DNA of 64,000 nucleotides, taken from assembly GCA_947359465.1 (NCBI GenBank), contig OX375875.1, forward strand, positions 11,811,038 to 11,875,037, given 5' to 3'. The notes beneath the pieces are model-generated. The model was not told the DNA's origin. It was given only the letters and a program-made list of their open reading frames with translations, and ran no database searches. Both the position numbers and the translations under genes were made by a program. Each line of letters opens with the position of its first letter. Position 1 is the stretch's first letter. Source of the stretch: Metellina segmentata. Lineage: Eukaryota; Arthropoda; Arachnida; Araneae; Tetragnathidae. Positions 45,191 through 58,845 of this stretch are shown here, one piece after another.

Positions 45191-45935
45191 GGATGGGTAA
45201 GCACATGTTGATTTGCATTTGGTCTATGTACCATCTTTAGCAAGGGGATTAGTACAGTAGCGTTTTTGTAGAACAGATTAACAAACTGCAGTCGGAGTTA
45301 GCTGGATAGCTTTATAAGTTTTTTTATTATAACTTGAAAAGGGGGGGGGGTATCGATTAACTATAGGAAGACTGTATACACAATACTGTATACTGCGTAT
45401 ACACAATATGTACATGGAACATTCGATGAACGAATGTTCCATAAAGAAAGAACAAATTTTTCACCACTGTTAGATTTTGTTTCACCGGTGTTTAACTTCA
45501 CCGTATAGCTGTCTAACGAGATCTGTTCTTCCGCCACTTCGCAAAATGGCTTCCTCGTCCCGTCTGTCTGTTCAAAAGATGATGTCATACCAAAACTTAA
45601 AAATCTCGTCATATTTATTTGCGTATCTCGTGATATTTATTTGCGACCACGCTCTAGTTGATCAGCCAGCATTTTATGCCACGTGACCTTTATTTGCGAC
45701 CACGCTCTAATAGAGTGGCCAGCATTTTATGCTTCTCGTGATGGTTGTCCATTCACCAGTCTTCATTTGAATGCCAATTCCAGACGGTAAGGCGCTAGGA
45801 AAAACTTCGGAACTAAAGGTCCGAATGCAATTGTATTGTTCCAGACGTCACAACTACCTCGTGAATGGGGGTGTTTAAGTACATGTTGTTTTGCATATGG
45901 TCTATGTTTCATCTTTAGCCAGTTTATTAGTATCA
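45178..45935. repeat. Pair of direct repeats about 680 bp apart, with hairpin
   Basis: CCTCGTGAATGGGG through TTTGCAT.TGGTCTATGT to CATCTTTAGC (45178-45255) recurs at 45858-45935. Between them are a G10 run (45340), a perfect 11-bp hairpin (TGGAACATTCG / CGAATGTTCCA, 45414-45440) and two copies of TTTATTTGCGACCACGCTCTA, one near 45636 and one near 45690, each followed shortly by CCAGCATTTTATGC. Confidence 0.55.
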
Positions 45936-46021
45936 ACAATGGAATCATTTCAAAACGCACGATTCCGCAAAATATCGAAGGTTGACATTCATGTTCTGTG
46001 AGCCAATTATACATTTATATC

Positions 46022-46225
46022 TTGACACAATAGTTTTTCATATTATGCAACAACTTATGATTCTAATGCAATGCTTTAATATTATACAATAAGTTATGGT
46101 TCGAATTCAATAGTTTCATATTATGCAATAACTCTCTCTCTCTCTTATGGTTCTAATGCAATAGTTTCATATTATGCAATAACTCTCTCTTATGGTTCTA
46201 ATGCAATAGTTTCATATTATGCAAT

Positions 46226-46260
<35 letters not shown>

Positions 46261-46376
46261 GGTTCTAATACAATAGTTTCATAGTATGCAATAACTCTCT
46301 CTCTCTCTTATGGTTCTAATACAATAGTTTCATATGCAATAACTAACGGTTCTAATGCAGTAGTTTCATATGTATC
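46022..46376. repeat. Minisatellite with embedded CT microsatellite
   Basis: Six to seven copies of a unit built from TTCTAATGCAATAGTTTCAT, ATTATGCAATAACT and a (CT)n tract, then TATGG. The CT tract changes length from copy to copy (about 4 to 15 repeats; absent in the first and last copies), while the rest of the unit is conserved. Confidence 0.75.
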
Positions 46377-46906
46377 AAAAGATCCATGGTACAATATTTT
46401 TTTCACTACCAAGTTGTAATCATAGTTTGGAAACTTCTGTAACTTCGATTGCGAATTGACGATCAGATCTAGAACAAAAAAAAAATTAGAATTATTTTCG
46501 GGTACATGATGCACACGTGATCCGCAGTCTGCGATCAGAAAAAAATCGATCTTTTCGGCTCACTTTAATGTTCAGTTTCCCAAACCGATCCAGCGGAAGA
46601 AACACCCGAATGTCAAAGTATTGACAACGCAACTCCAGGCGGGAAAGCAGATTCTATCAAAGAAAGGATAAATAATTCACGAAGTTCACTTGTCAATAGC
46701 GGGCCTCCAAGTTTGACAGTTGTCGTACTCCGTGATTTTCATTGCGTCCTCAATCTAATCTAATTGGTCGGAAGCCCCCATCGAGAATCCTGAGCTTCCC
46801 CTCTCCTTCAGGACGAATTCAAACATTCGGGGAGACGAGAAGCTGCTTTATTTTTCTAAAGAAGTCGCCGAGAGGGTGAATTTTTCTGCGGTGTTTGCTT
46901 GTAAAT
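46377..46906. other. Spacer turning GC-rich toward 46.9 kb
   Basis: AT-rich at first, then from 46520 richer in CG dinucleotides (for example GCGATCAG, CGATCCAGCGG, GGGGAGACGAG). No frame recognised. If the short frame at 46907 is real, this would be its promoter side. Confidence 0.3.
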
Positions 46907-47041
46907 ATGGCGGCGGAAGTTTTACTTTGCTTCTCAAAGTTTGCGCTCTGTGTAAACTCATCAGCGGCTGTCGCTCGTCACACTGAAAAGAGTCAGTTGC
47001 GTAATGTGTTGGGATGTGGGGTGGCAGAATATGATTTTTGA
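46907..47041 (+). CDS. Candidate first exon or chance frame
   Basis: AAATATGGCGGCGG gives a good translation start context. The 44-codon frame reads MAAEVLLCFSKFALCVNSSA and onward to a TGA at 47039. It lies at the end of a CG-rich patch, unusual in this AT-rich window. I recognise no protein, and no downstream exon is apparent. A short first exon of a host gene is possible, and so is chance. Confidence 0.18.
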   Translation: MAAEVLLCFSKFALCVNSSAAVARHTEKSQLRNVLGCGVAEYDF

Positions 47042-47898
47042 GGTAGACGTTGGAGGATGATAAGGGTTTGTGGGCTATCGTAGCCATAGCAAACTATTTC
47101 TGTGCCTATGACGGAAATAGTCTTTCCTCGCAGACCTTTGCAGTATAAAATATAGCTATTGCTGTTAAACCTCGTTAAAAACGTAATCGTTAAGACAATA
47201 AGCATAGTTTGCTTTATCCGAATTCATAAAAAAGCATCATTTCAATAGTAAAATATTAGTGTGAAAAAAAACATAACACACTGGTAAAACTCATGGCTCA
47301 CTGATAATGGTATTTTTCAACACAAAGATCATACAGATGATTCTTGACTACAGATATTTCCTGATCACACAGTTTCTGTTTGAAACAGTTTTGTTATATA
47401 CTTTTGTGGTTTGATTATTCGAGACAATCTTTAAGAAAATATTCGATGTGGATCAAGCTATTTAATAGAACCGATGCATCTTCAGGAATATGCTTAACAA
47501 AAACAGGTGAACAATTTTTAAAAAGACAGTAGCTTCTTTTGAAGAAGGCACGCTTGTTCCTTCGTTTCCCTTCTGAATCTTCATTTGTATAATCTTCTTT
47601 ACTCTCTTCCACAAATCAATCTTCTACAATTTGAAGTCACTTAATTTTTCTGATAATACGATGGAAGAGAATCTGTTTACCCTTCAATTTCAATTTAGTT
47701 CGTATTTATTGAGTTTGCCTTTATGGAGTTTGACTTTATCTATGTTTATTGATGCGTTTTAAGTATTCCCCACCTCTTTTATTTAAATTAGTTTTTGACT
47801 GGGTTAAAAAAAGCAATGAAAACTAACTACTTACGATTACTGTTATTATTTTGTTTTTATCATGCAGAAACATTTCATTGATTCTTCTCATGGTTGCT
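47042..47898. other. AT-rich spacer
   Basis: No frame or repeat recognised. A 65-codon minus-strand frame at 47415-47612 is without motif. Confidence 0.35.
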
Positions 47899-48310
47899 TC
47901 AACGAGATATCTCGTCATTTATAAAATTGACCAGATGTCCAAGTATGCAATACCTTGTCATTTATAAAACTGACCAGATCTTCATGAACGAAGTACCTTT
48001 TAATTTAAAAAACTGACCAGTTGTTCACGGTCGAGGTAACTTATCATTTATAAAATTAACCAGATATTCACGGACGAGGTTACTTTATTTATAAAAATGA
48101 TCTTATATTCAAGGTCGAGGTAACTTGTCATTTATAAAACTGATCAGAACTTCATGCACGAGGTTCATTGTCATTTATAAAATTGACCAGATATCCAAGG
48201 ACGTGGTGGCTTGTCATTTATTAAACTAACCAGATCTTCATGGACGAGGTACCTTGTTATTAGAAAACTGACCATATCTTTAAGTACGAGGTACCTTGTC
48301 ATCTATAAAA
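47899..48310. repeat. 43-bp minisatellite, about 9 copies
   Basis: The unit reads approximately AGGTACCTTGTCATTTATAA then AACTGACCAGATCTTCATGG and ACG. Copies diverge at scattered sites and one is shortened. The array begins with an ACGAGATATCTCGT palindrome at about 47903. Repeated TRYLVI- or TRYLVIYK-like peptides in one frame are only translations of the unit. Confidence 0.75.
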
Positions 48311-48409
48311 GTAAACACCTTGTCATTGGAAAAAAACGATCTTATCGTGATGTTGTCCTCATCAGAAAATGGCAATGTCTTCGTCGCCCAGGACCAATCG
48401 ACTCTCTTG

Positions 48410-48429
48410 ATGACGAGATATCTCGTCAT
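48410..48429. repeat. Perfect 20-bp palindrome
   Basis: ATGACGAGATATCTCGTCAT is its own complement. Related GAGATATCTC words occur near 45070, 47904 and, as TGATATCTCGTCG, 48460. Confidence 0.7.
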
Positions 48430-48473
48430 AAGAAATTTTCTTAGAGTTTGTAGGACATGATATCTCGTCGAAA

Positions 48474-48984
48474 CCACCTGGAAAGTCAAAGACAAATTTT
48501 CAAGATTGTCGAATTTTAATTTTGAAACAAGTTTGGTGACATGTAATACTTGTTATTTTCGTAAAATTGCTATAAGATAAGAGATGTCAAATTATGAATT
48601 TGACTTCTGAATATCTTCATAGTTATTACTTTCTTGGTTATGTCTAGGGCAACTTTTTGCAACAAATGCAACTTTTTTTGACACGTTCTACGCCTGCATG
48701 TAAAGTACTAAAATCAAAATTCCTCCTACATGGGGTGGATTGTAAGTGAGTTATAATCGCAACATAAATGCAACTTTCTGCATAAATGCAACTTTTTGCA
48801 TAAATGCAACCACCTGCAACTTTTTTAAATTTAGCTTAAAATTAATTCAAAGGAAATTACTATACCATTTTTTGCATTTTGTTTATCTCGTGTTTCAGCT
48901 GTCTCGTTTCGTTTTCGTAATGAACACGATTGTCTCAATGCCCATCTTATAAATGAAGTGTTTGTCGGTTTTTTTCGGGGCCGC
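48474..48984. other. Spacer with a short ATGCAACTT repeat
   Basis: AT-rich. At 48765-48815 there are three near-copies of GCATAAATGCAACTTT (16-18 bases each), with related CAACTTTTTGCAACAAATGC near 48650. No gene seen. Confidence 0.45.
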
Positions 48985-49697
48985 AAAATCCTGACGATTC
49001 TATGGCACTTACAGCAATGAGATTTGGCACACAGGTATGAATTTTAAAATTCAATTTACAGCATTTTAAAATGAATTTAAGGAAATTTAATTATTAGTGT
49101 TTTCTTTGGAATGGCAACCGCATAAAGATATGACTGATCCTAAATTTATTTTTTCCATTTCCGTTTTCATATTGCGCAGAGGAATGATTTTCCAACAGAG
49201 GATAAAAATAAAGTTTTAACTTTAGGTTTTTAGTTCTTTTTCTTATCTCCAAGACCGTAAGATAGAGTAGAAATTTCAAAGGATTTGAAATCTGTGGAAA
49301 ATTTTACTTTAGATCGATACCTATAAATATGATATTCTTTAAATAAATAATTTTTAAATTGATTATATCTTTTATATTTTCCGGAAGAGATTGTGACGTC
49401 ACTCAAACTTTCTCTTTCCAAAAAAAAAACCAGATTGTATCTTCTGCCCTTTGCGTTAAAAAAAAGAAACAGATTACATTTCATGTCCCTGAGAGCAAGA
49501 AATAAAAAAATATATTGACTGGGATTGTTAAGTTTTTTTTTCGTAAAATCGGAATTGAAAATATGATTTTCTTTTAATAAATAAATTTTAAATTTAATAT
49601 ATCTTCAACGGATTTGAAATCTGCGGAAAATTTTACACCAGATTAATACCTTACATCACGGGCACGGGCAACGTCGGGTTAGCCAAGCAGTGGCTAG
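48985..49697 (+). mobile_element. Helitron-like repeat, 5'-truncated copy
   Basis: Aligned in order with 27400-28323: TCTATGGCACTTACAG.AATG, TTTAAAATGAATTTAA, TTTGGAATGGCAAC, then the CAACGGATTTGAAATCTGCGG block. It ends in a TAGCCA/TGGCTA hairpin and CTAG, with T following. The last block (49606-49660) is closer to the 3' end here than in the 27-kb copy. Confidence 0.5.
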
Positions 49698-49892
49698 TGT
49701 ATTTATAGTTGGATTCATTATACTTTATGTATTTTAGACGAAAACGAAATATCAAGCATCGGGAAACGAGTATTACACAAGGTATGTAGCGTTAACACAT
49801 ACTGGTAAGCAAGAAGGCTAATGGCTTAGTTGTCAAACGCCTGGCTCCATATACTATTACTGTAGTTTTTTGTTGGACTTTTTGTTCTCCCC

Positions 49893-51349
<1,457 letters not shown>

Positions 51350-52462
51350 CCTTTTTATACGCTTTTACCGTTTGTTACTCTGCGGGAAACCCAAAGTAAA
51401 ACAATACTTGATATTCTCTTTCCGATACCAAGAAGAATCGTAAGACCAATTGTACATTAGGTCTCCTGGTACTTGTAAACACAGTACATCTTATCATTAA
51501 CGGCGCTTTCAAATTACTTTTCGTGTCCGATCTAGGAAATCGCCTCGGTATAGGACATACGGTTTCATGAATTCAATCCTTAATTGAAATCCTGTTTCCA
51601 GTTTCGATCAAAGTCATTCCTATCGACATAGCTATACGCTTTTACCGTTTGTCTCTCTGAGGGAAACACAAAGTAAAACAATACTTGTCATTCTCTTTCC
51701 GATACCAAGCAGAATCGCAAAACCAATTGCACATTAGGTCTCCTGGTACTTGTAAACACCGTACATCTTATCATTAACGACGCTTTCAAATTACTTTTCG
51801 TGTCCGATCTTGGAAATCGACTCGGTATAGGACATACGGTTTCATGGATTCAATCCGTAATTGAAATCCTGTTTCCAGTTTCGATCAAAGTCATTCCTAT
51901 CGACATAGCTATACGCTTTTACCGTTTGTCTCTCTGAGGGAAACACAAAGTAAAACAATACTTGTCATTCTCTTTCCGATACCAAGCAGAATCGCAAAAC
52001 CAATTGCACATTAGGCCTCCTGGTACTTGTAAACACAGTACATCTTATCATTAACGACGCTTTCAAATTACTTTTCGTGTCCGATCTAGGAAATCGCCTC
52101 GGTATAGGACATACGGTTTCATGGATTCAATCCGTAATTGAAATCCTGTTTCCAGTTTCGATCAAAGTCATTCCTATCGACATAGCTATACGCTTTTACC
52201 GTTTGTCTCTCTGAGGGAAACACAAAGTAAAACAATACTTGTCATTCTCTTTCCGATACCAAGCAGAATCGCAAAACCAATTGCACATTAGGTCTCCTGG
52301 TACTTGTAAACACCGTACATCTTATCATTAACGACGCTTTCAAATTACTTTTCGTGTCCGATCTTGGAAATCACCTCGGTGTAGGACATACGGTTTCACG
52401 GATCCAATCCGTAATTGAAATCCGGTTTCCAGCTTCGATCAAAGTCATTCCTATAGACATAG
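51350..52462. repeat. 277-bp satellite, four tandem copies
   Basis: The word GCTTTTACCGTTTGT starts at 51361, 51638, 51915 and 52192, exactly 277 bases apart each time. Copies are nearly identical. Variant bases alternate: copies 1 and 3 have ACACAGTACATC and GATCTAGGAAATCGCC, while copies 2 and 4 have ACACCGTACATC and GATCTTGGAAATC. That indicates a 554-bp two-unit higher-order repeat. No coding potential. Confidence 0.92.
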
Positions 52463-53447
52463 ACCACATCAAGGTGTAAAACCATTCCTGTAGTTACAAA
52501 TAGGTAAACGTATATTACTTATTTCCTATCGGAAAGATGATGGGGATCTAGGAAGCGTTTGTATTTTCCTGTTCCGAAAATAAATAAAGAACTCTGAAGC
52601 ATCCGATTCCCTAATATCCTCCTCATCTCTCACGATGGATTATTTTTTCACCCTTCTGTTCCCCTCCTTACGACGATTCCCACGATATATTTACCCGAAA
52701 ATGCCCCGGAAACTTCAATTACAGGCGGAGTTTGGGACTGCCGTGAACGTTATTTACCTTTCGATCTTTCTTTCGATCAGCTTCCATCCGTCTGTACCGT
52801 GTATACTGATGTCATGATCGGTTGTCTCCTTATCGATACTTTAACAGACCATTGCTTTTCGAAAACATCGCAGCGTATCTGGAATTTTTTTTCTCTTGCT
52901 TTTGATTTCCACTGGTAGACTGTAATGATGGGTTTTGCCACGATGGGAAATGGAAAATTTCTGCTATGGAGATTGATTGTTTGCAACGGATGTTTGCTTT
53001 TTACTTTCTAGAAGTATCGGATAAGTTTTCTTTCGTAAGTCTGTAAAGTTTATGTGAATTCTTTTTCGATTATCACGGATGATATGCGATTGAGTTTGAA
53101 AGTATTGAAGATATTGTACAGAACCTTTCCTCGATGACAAAATTGCTGATGTGAGATCAGTCATTTATAATGCTAAGAAAAATCAGATAAAAGTCCAACT
53201 GTCACAGTAGGGTTGAAAGATAGTATATAATGGAAGGGGTCAATGAACTGAAAAGTTTTGTTTGAATTTTCAATCTACTATCTAGAATAGGTCAAAACAT
53301 TAAAAATGTCGCTTGTGCTTGAATGTGTTGGAATTGGAGAGAAGCTTTAAAGTAAAAAGGAATATTTTTTTATTGTTCATTCTCTCGTGAGTAACATATA
53401 TTACTCCACAATTTTCTGGCGGTATTTATCAATTTTCTCGTGGTATA
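52463..53447. other. Spacer with short unplaced frames
   Basis: A 60-codon frame at 52635-52817 (plus) and others up to 69 codons (minus). None is recognisable. Confidence 0.35.
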
Positions 53448-53449
53448 TA

Positions 53450-54210
53450 CGAGGGTCGTTCGGAAAGTAATAAACGGTTTTAAATAAAATACAGACCAAT
53501 TAAAAATTTTCAACCATATTTTTGCTTTACATTTTCATGCCTTATATTACTTTTCAACATTGTACCCTTGTAAATTTAAACATTTGGCGAATCTTGTGAC
53601 GAGCTTTTGAATACCAGCGTCATACACCTCTGCCGCCAGTCCATTGAGATAAGCAGTAACATCTTTAAGCGTTCGTGGTTGTCATTGAGCATGCGTAGTA
53701 CCCACCTTGCATAATGTTTTGTGAATATGAGGTGATCTGTTACCACTTTGTAAATGATAATTCCGACACATGTGAAAAAGTATCATGAATTTTATCCGAA
53801 GCCACATGGCGATGGAGTTTGATGAATGGGTAGCCACATCGCTCCTCATCATGGACGTTCTCTCTTCCCTCATTAAAATTTTGGCACCGACGACACACAA
53901 CATCACCATACACTGATTTGATTTCACGATAAATTTCACTTGGTTGAACATTTTTTTGCGTTTAGAAATCGGATCACAGATATCACTTCACGTTTGATGG
54001 CATGCTCGATTTTCTTGGACAGCCTTTTTTCTTACCAAACAACAATTACCGTTATATTTAATATTTTTTCATTAACTTAAAAAACAATATTGCATATTAT
54101 TTTAAATTTTAATACATGATGTAACTTCATTAATTGTTGATTAAAAATCAATTGCAAATTATATTTGAATTAGTGACTACATATGTGCACGGGTACTTTA
54201 AGCAAACCTC
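53450..54210 (-). mobile_element. mariner element, internally deleted, minus strand
   Basis: The left end is CGAGGGTCGTTCGGAAAGTAA after TA (53448-53449). The opposite end is eroded. Minus-strand relics: RRCQNFNEGRENVHDEERCG near 53835-53890, then a direct join to a C-terminal piece with GLAAEVYDAGIQKLVTRFAK. The catalytic middle present in the 16.5-kb copy is deleted. A minus-strand frame at 53682-53951 belongs to this relic. Confidence 0.8.
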
Positions 54211-54671
54211 AAGTTTGAATTATGTGACTAGTTTAAAATGCACATTAGCTTCAGTTTTCTTTCTATCCATCATTATTGACTATTTGCATTTTTACTCTAC
54301 TTTCTAAAATAATGTAGATGTTCGAGATAACAAGTGTTTCATGCCTTACTCTTTGAGGGATGCATGCTGATACTCTTTCTGCAATTTCAGTTTTTCCTGC
54401 ATGAATTCTTACCACTTTTGATTATGTTTTGACCCAAAAATTGCTTTCTTAGATTTTGTGAAAGTAAGTGAAAACCATTAAAACACCCAAAAGGTATTTG
54501 CTTCGGTGAAATATTCCTGATGGACTAACTAGTTACTAACTTCTAGGTCAATAAAAATCTACCTAGCGTTCTTCCAATCAATAGATGTGGATACATAATC
54601 ATGAAAGGGGGGTAGATACAATACTACACTAAATAGGAGATTTCACCACGTGAAGAATGTTGAATATTCTA
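54211..54671. other. AT-rich spacer
   Basis: No frame or repeat recognised. Confidence 0.35.
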
Positions 54672-55607
54672 CAAGCCATCGAAAAAGCAACACCATGAAG
54701 GAATCATCCAATAGCCTTGATATTGGCACGATAGAAAGATAACGATGAAAGACCAAACACGATCTTTCAGACATGCAAATGACTAATATTGTAGCGTATA
54801 TGCAAATCAAGTGCGCCAGTAACGCCCTTTGTAAGCAGTATATTTAAATAGATAACAGGGAGCCGATTTTTAGTATTTAGAGAGAGATTCTGAGCACATG
54901 GACAAGCGTATAACATGGCATCTTATCCAGCGAATCTCGATTCTGTCTAAAGCACCACGATGGACAAATCTGAGTGTGGCGGCGCCATGGTCATAAAGTG
55001 CATGCCTCTTTTTTATTTTTTCATCGTCATATCCTTCTTCCACCTGGTGTTCTGATATGAGGTACCATTGAATACTACTACCGCACCCGAATAGTACGCA
55101 TTACCGGTATACTAAACAACCACCGTAACATTTTTGAAGTTTTGAAGCCCTCTCTGCCCTTATCTGTGGCTAGTTTTTAACGGGATAATGCCGATCGTAC
55201 GTGGCATACAACGTATAATTTTACAATGTCCACCAAGTTTCACTTCTTCCATAGTCCACCGTTCACTAGATCTTTCGTCCATCGAACATGTCTGGGCGAT
55301 GATCGACCAATGGCTGGCAAACGATAGACCAACCGTAGCTTTATGTCGAAATATACTTTTGTGACGTGTGGATGTAAGGTTTACTGACATATCCGAAATC
55401 CACATCCAAAGTATCTTTTTACAATGTCGATACATTTAGCAAACTCTATAGCTTCCAATGGTGGCTACACAAAATACTGATTTCTTCGCGTTCCGAAAAA
55501 TGGTGCTGTAATTTCAATAATTTCACTTTTGTGCCCTAATCCAATTGCGCAATAAATATAGCTTTTATATCTCTTGTCCTAAATAAAGTTGCATTTTCGA
55601 TGGCTAA
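54672..55607 (+). mobile_element. Tc1-like transposon, shortened relic
   Basis: The inverted ends share AGCCATCGAAAAAGCAAC (left) and AGCCATCGAAAATGCAAC (complement of right). TA lies at 54670-54671 and 55608-55609. Length 936 bp, so several hundred bases are lost internally. Protein relics: FNGIMPIVRGIQRIILQ (damaged QQDNARPHVAR box) near 55180, and SLDLSSIEHVWAMIDQWLAN near 55265-55325. Confidence 0.75.
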
Positions 55608-57962
55608 TAGTGCAAACGTTAGTAAAGATAAGAAACAATAGTTGTATTTCCTACGAGAGCGAATGCATTTACAATAGATTTAAAAACTTCATGAACCGAG
55701 CAAGCATCCTGAAATTCGTGAATCGGATGAAAGCTCTCCCTAGAAAATTTCGATTCCCAATACCAGACCTTGCACGGAAGTGAAAACTTTTAAAGCACCC
55801 AAATGAGCCTTTTCTTCGAGGAAATATTAACGGATGTAACTTTAAACCGGCATTGTCAGCGCATTGAATAATGCCAGGTTGTGTAATTTCCATGAATTCG
55901 CCATCAGAGTAAACGTACCAGAAGAAGCTTAGCTTTCCAAATATTGTTTGCAATAAATAATAAGGTGGATAATATTCATTATTCATCGACTAAATCTCCG
56001 GATTTAAAAAACCATGAAGAGGATTAAACGTGTAGAATGGGCTATACCTGTGTCTGGCTTGAGATTTCTTCTTTTTTTTTTTTTCATTACCAGGACCCGG
56101 ATTTCGATTTCTTTATATCACTGGTCTATTTTGGTATTCGTGATTTTGAGGTCATTATTGAGTGTTGTAGAGGATGTTTGTGGTAATTTAACTATTTTAG
56201 TGTGTTTTAATGCTTAAATCAATAATATTAATCATGTGTAAAAACTTTTTGTTAAAATTTCTAAAGTCTCACAGTGTTTAAAAGTGACTCAACTACGTAA
56301 TTACAACACACATCCTCATATCCCTTTACCGAGACACCAAACATTTTTTCTCTTAAAACTCTGGTGTGAACAACCGAACGTGAAAAAGTGTGAAGACTGG
56401 TAAATAAGTGTTTCTAGTTTTGACTGAAGGAAATGGAACAAAATTTTACCACCAGAATCATAAAGGCCAAAAACAATTCAGATAACAACATTTTCTGAAT
56501 CATGGTATACGATGAGTTTACATATTTTAAGTAGCTGATTCCGAAACCTGTTAATTATATAGATGTTTATAGTTAAGACAGGAGACTATGTACTTGACCA
56601 CGGAATTCAAATTGCTCAATTGGAACAACTAAGAATGTTTTCATTCCATCTATATTTAGCACTTAATCTGAATTCCAGATAATAGTTCCTCGATTAAATT
56701 TTTATTAATTAATGGAAAGGTATATGTATTTCTTTTATGAAATCGTAACTCTTAACAATCTTGATAACTTAATTCACCGTATAGTGGTTCAAAACTTAAG
56801 ATAAGGGCGTAGTTAAACCATTAAAATCTTCCAGTTAAAATATTTTAATACTTTGGTTATAAGTAGCGAAATAATGGGGCACTTAACACATAATACATAA
56901 GGATAAAGTGCTTTTATTTGGATATATATAAAATCCCAATAAAGAAACAAAATAAAAAAAATTACTTTCAGTTCTTTGAAAATTCTAAGTACACACAATA
57001 TTAATTGACATGATGACAAGCTTTAAAAAGACTCCTTCTTTTCAAAGACAAACTTAGGGGGCAATTGACTGGGTTGCGTGTATGCTGATGAGAGCATGAG
57101 ACATCCTCATCGTTTAGAAGCAACCTTAGTTGGGGTTCAGTCTCTTCCTTCCGACTTGATTAAGTCACTACTGGAATTGGAAAAGACTCAGAGAGAAATT
57201 TCTAGCTAAGGGTCTCTACAGTAATTGGCGAGAGTTGTTTATGACTTGGTCGTCGTGGAAACAAAAGTCAGTTATCGCCTGCCCACCACGTTGCCACTGG
57301 CTGGTCTTGGAGCCAACACGAATCGCCGGAGGTATGTGTTCTTCCGATCATTCTTACTTGAAACCTAATCGTTGTCTTTAAAAAGTTCGCTGCTAAAGCT
57401 AATATGGTGGGTTAATAGTTATTGCCTAGCCGTACAAATGGGTTTTTCTCAGACGGCAATACCAACCACGCCAATACCAGAAAAGATTGGCGAAATCACA
57501 GGCACCAAATTTGCAATTTCATCATATGTTAGAGGCTTATTAGATTGCATTTTTTTTCAGGGGTTGTGAAGGCCCGGCAGAACTATCGTCTCTACAACTC
57601 ATATTACAAGATTTTTTTTAATAACTAATAAATGTATAAATTCGAAACCGCATTGTGACATTGCACATTTTATTTTTATATATAACTGACCTATGTCAGT
57701 GTACGTCTACCTCGTGGACACAACCCCTGCAATCTCGGTCTGCAATGGACGCAGAACCCCCACAAAAAGCCGTTAACAGGTAGCTGAACCCAGGGTAGGG
57801 GTGCGAGAGGAAGCTCACTGGCCGAAGAACTGTGAAAAATAAACACAGTAAGATACCAAAGTGATCGTCTTCTTGGGTTGGCAGAAGGAAAATGTGCAAC
57901 TAAACAAGACAGAGTGAAACAACAAACGTTTCTGAGCACATTAAGCAGACAGGCTTTCTCTC

Positions 57963-57964
<2 letters not shown>
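55608..57964. other. Spacer, no gene recognised
   Basis: Frames up to 105 codons (minus, 55669-55986) without motifs. The stretch 57060-57590 is less AT-rich and has a 65-codon frame at 57372-57569. A minus-strand frame of 82 codons at 57691-57939 is Cys/Arg-rich but matches nothing I know. Confidence 0.35.

Positions 57965-58003
<39 letters not shown>
57965..58003. repeat. (CT)n microsatellite, 39 bp
   Basis: Uninterrupted CT. It follows AAGCAGACAGGCTTTCTC. Confidence 0.9.
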
Positions 58004-58006
<3 letters not shown>

Positions 58007-58638
58007 GCTTCAAAACAAAAACTTATAAAAACCTTGAACGTCCAGATTCAAAGGGAGAGAGAGAAGTCGGTTAGACTCGGATGGAAGCAGACTAAACACT
58101 TGATCTTTCGTGCTGTGCTCACTACGGTAAACGGTGTAATGCAAGACTCCGATCCCCATTCCCGGGAAAGGATGCATCGTCTTTTCCCCCCATTTTGACG
58201 TGAGGTAGATGTGTTCACCTCCCTGTGTGCGATCAAATGTCCACATCTCCGATTAGATTTGAGGCAGATAGATTCGCCTTTCACTACATTCGCGTAGTTT
58301 TCCCTCCTTTTTTGGTGTCTTGTGATATCATCAGGGCTTCCTCATTGCACCACCGGATATACTCGTTCTCGTTTTGAATCAAAGATTTTGAATATGAAAG
58401 TGCTTTTGGTCTTCCTTAGAGGTATGTGGTTTTAATTATTACTTCCTAGGTGATCTCATGGAGCAAACGAAGAAAAGGACTTCTGGTTATTGTCAACTCT
58501 TTGTATACCTATCGATCATTCCTTTTAGGCCAAACGCGATCAACGCAAAGATTCATTCCAAATTAATCTCTGACAGTACCTTAATTTAATACCACGTCTA
58601 TACCAAGTCATACGACACGCATACCTTTACAACTAGAA

Positions 58639-58845
58639 TCTAACCTTTACTCCATGCCAATACCAGCAGACACACCTAACATACAATGTCGATTAAAGCG
58701 AAAAATAAATGTTGAGGCGCAGCTATTCCCGCGTGTACGCGTGACTGGCTACTGAGACAACACTCCACATCACGCGCTGGTGTGTGATTGGTTCTTTAGC
58801 GTTGACGCCACATCACACGCTGGCGCGAGATTGGCAGCGAAAGTG
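58639..58845 (+). repeat. GC-rich repeat, inverted partner at 63.5 kb
   Basis: Contains CTAACCTTTACTCCATGCCAATACCAGC, GCGCAGCTATTCCCGCGTG.ACGCGTGACTGGCTACTGA, and two copies of CACATCACRCGCTGG. It is rich in CG dinucleotides, unlike its surroundings. The same sequence lies inverted at 63481-63676. Confidence 0.75.

Noticed and set aside
48211..48444. 77-codon frame with repeated TRYLVI peptides
   Set aside because: It is the 43-bp minisatellite read in one frame.
51350..52462. CRISPR-like regular spacing
   Set aside because: The whole 277-bp unit is repeated with no unique spacers, and the context is eukaryotic. It is a satellite.
57691..57939. 82-codon Cys/Arg-rich minus-strand frame as a small secreted protein
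   Set aside because: No signal peptide pattern that convinces, no cysteine framework I recognise and no splice context.
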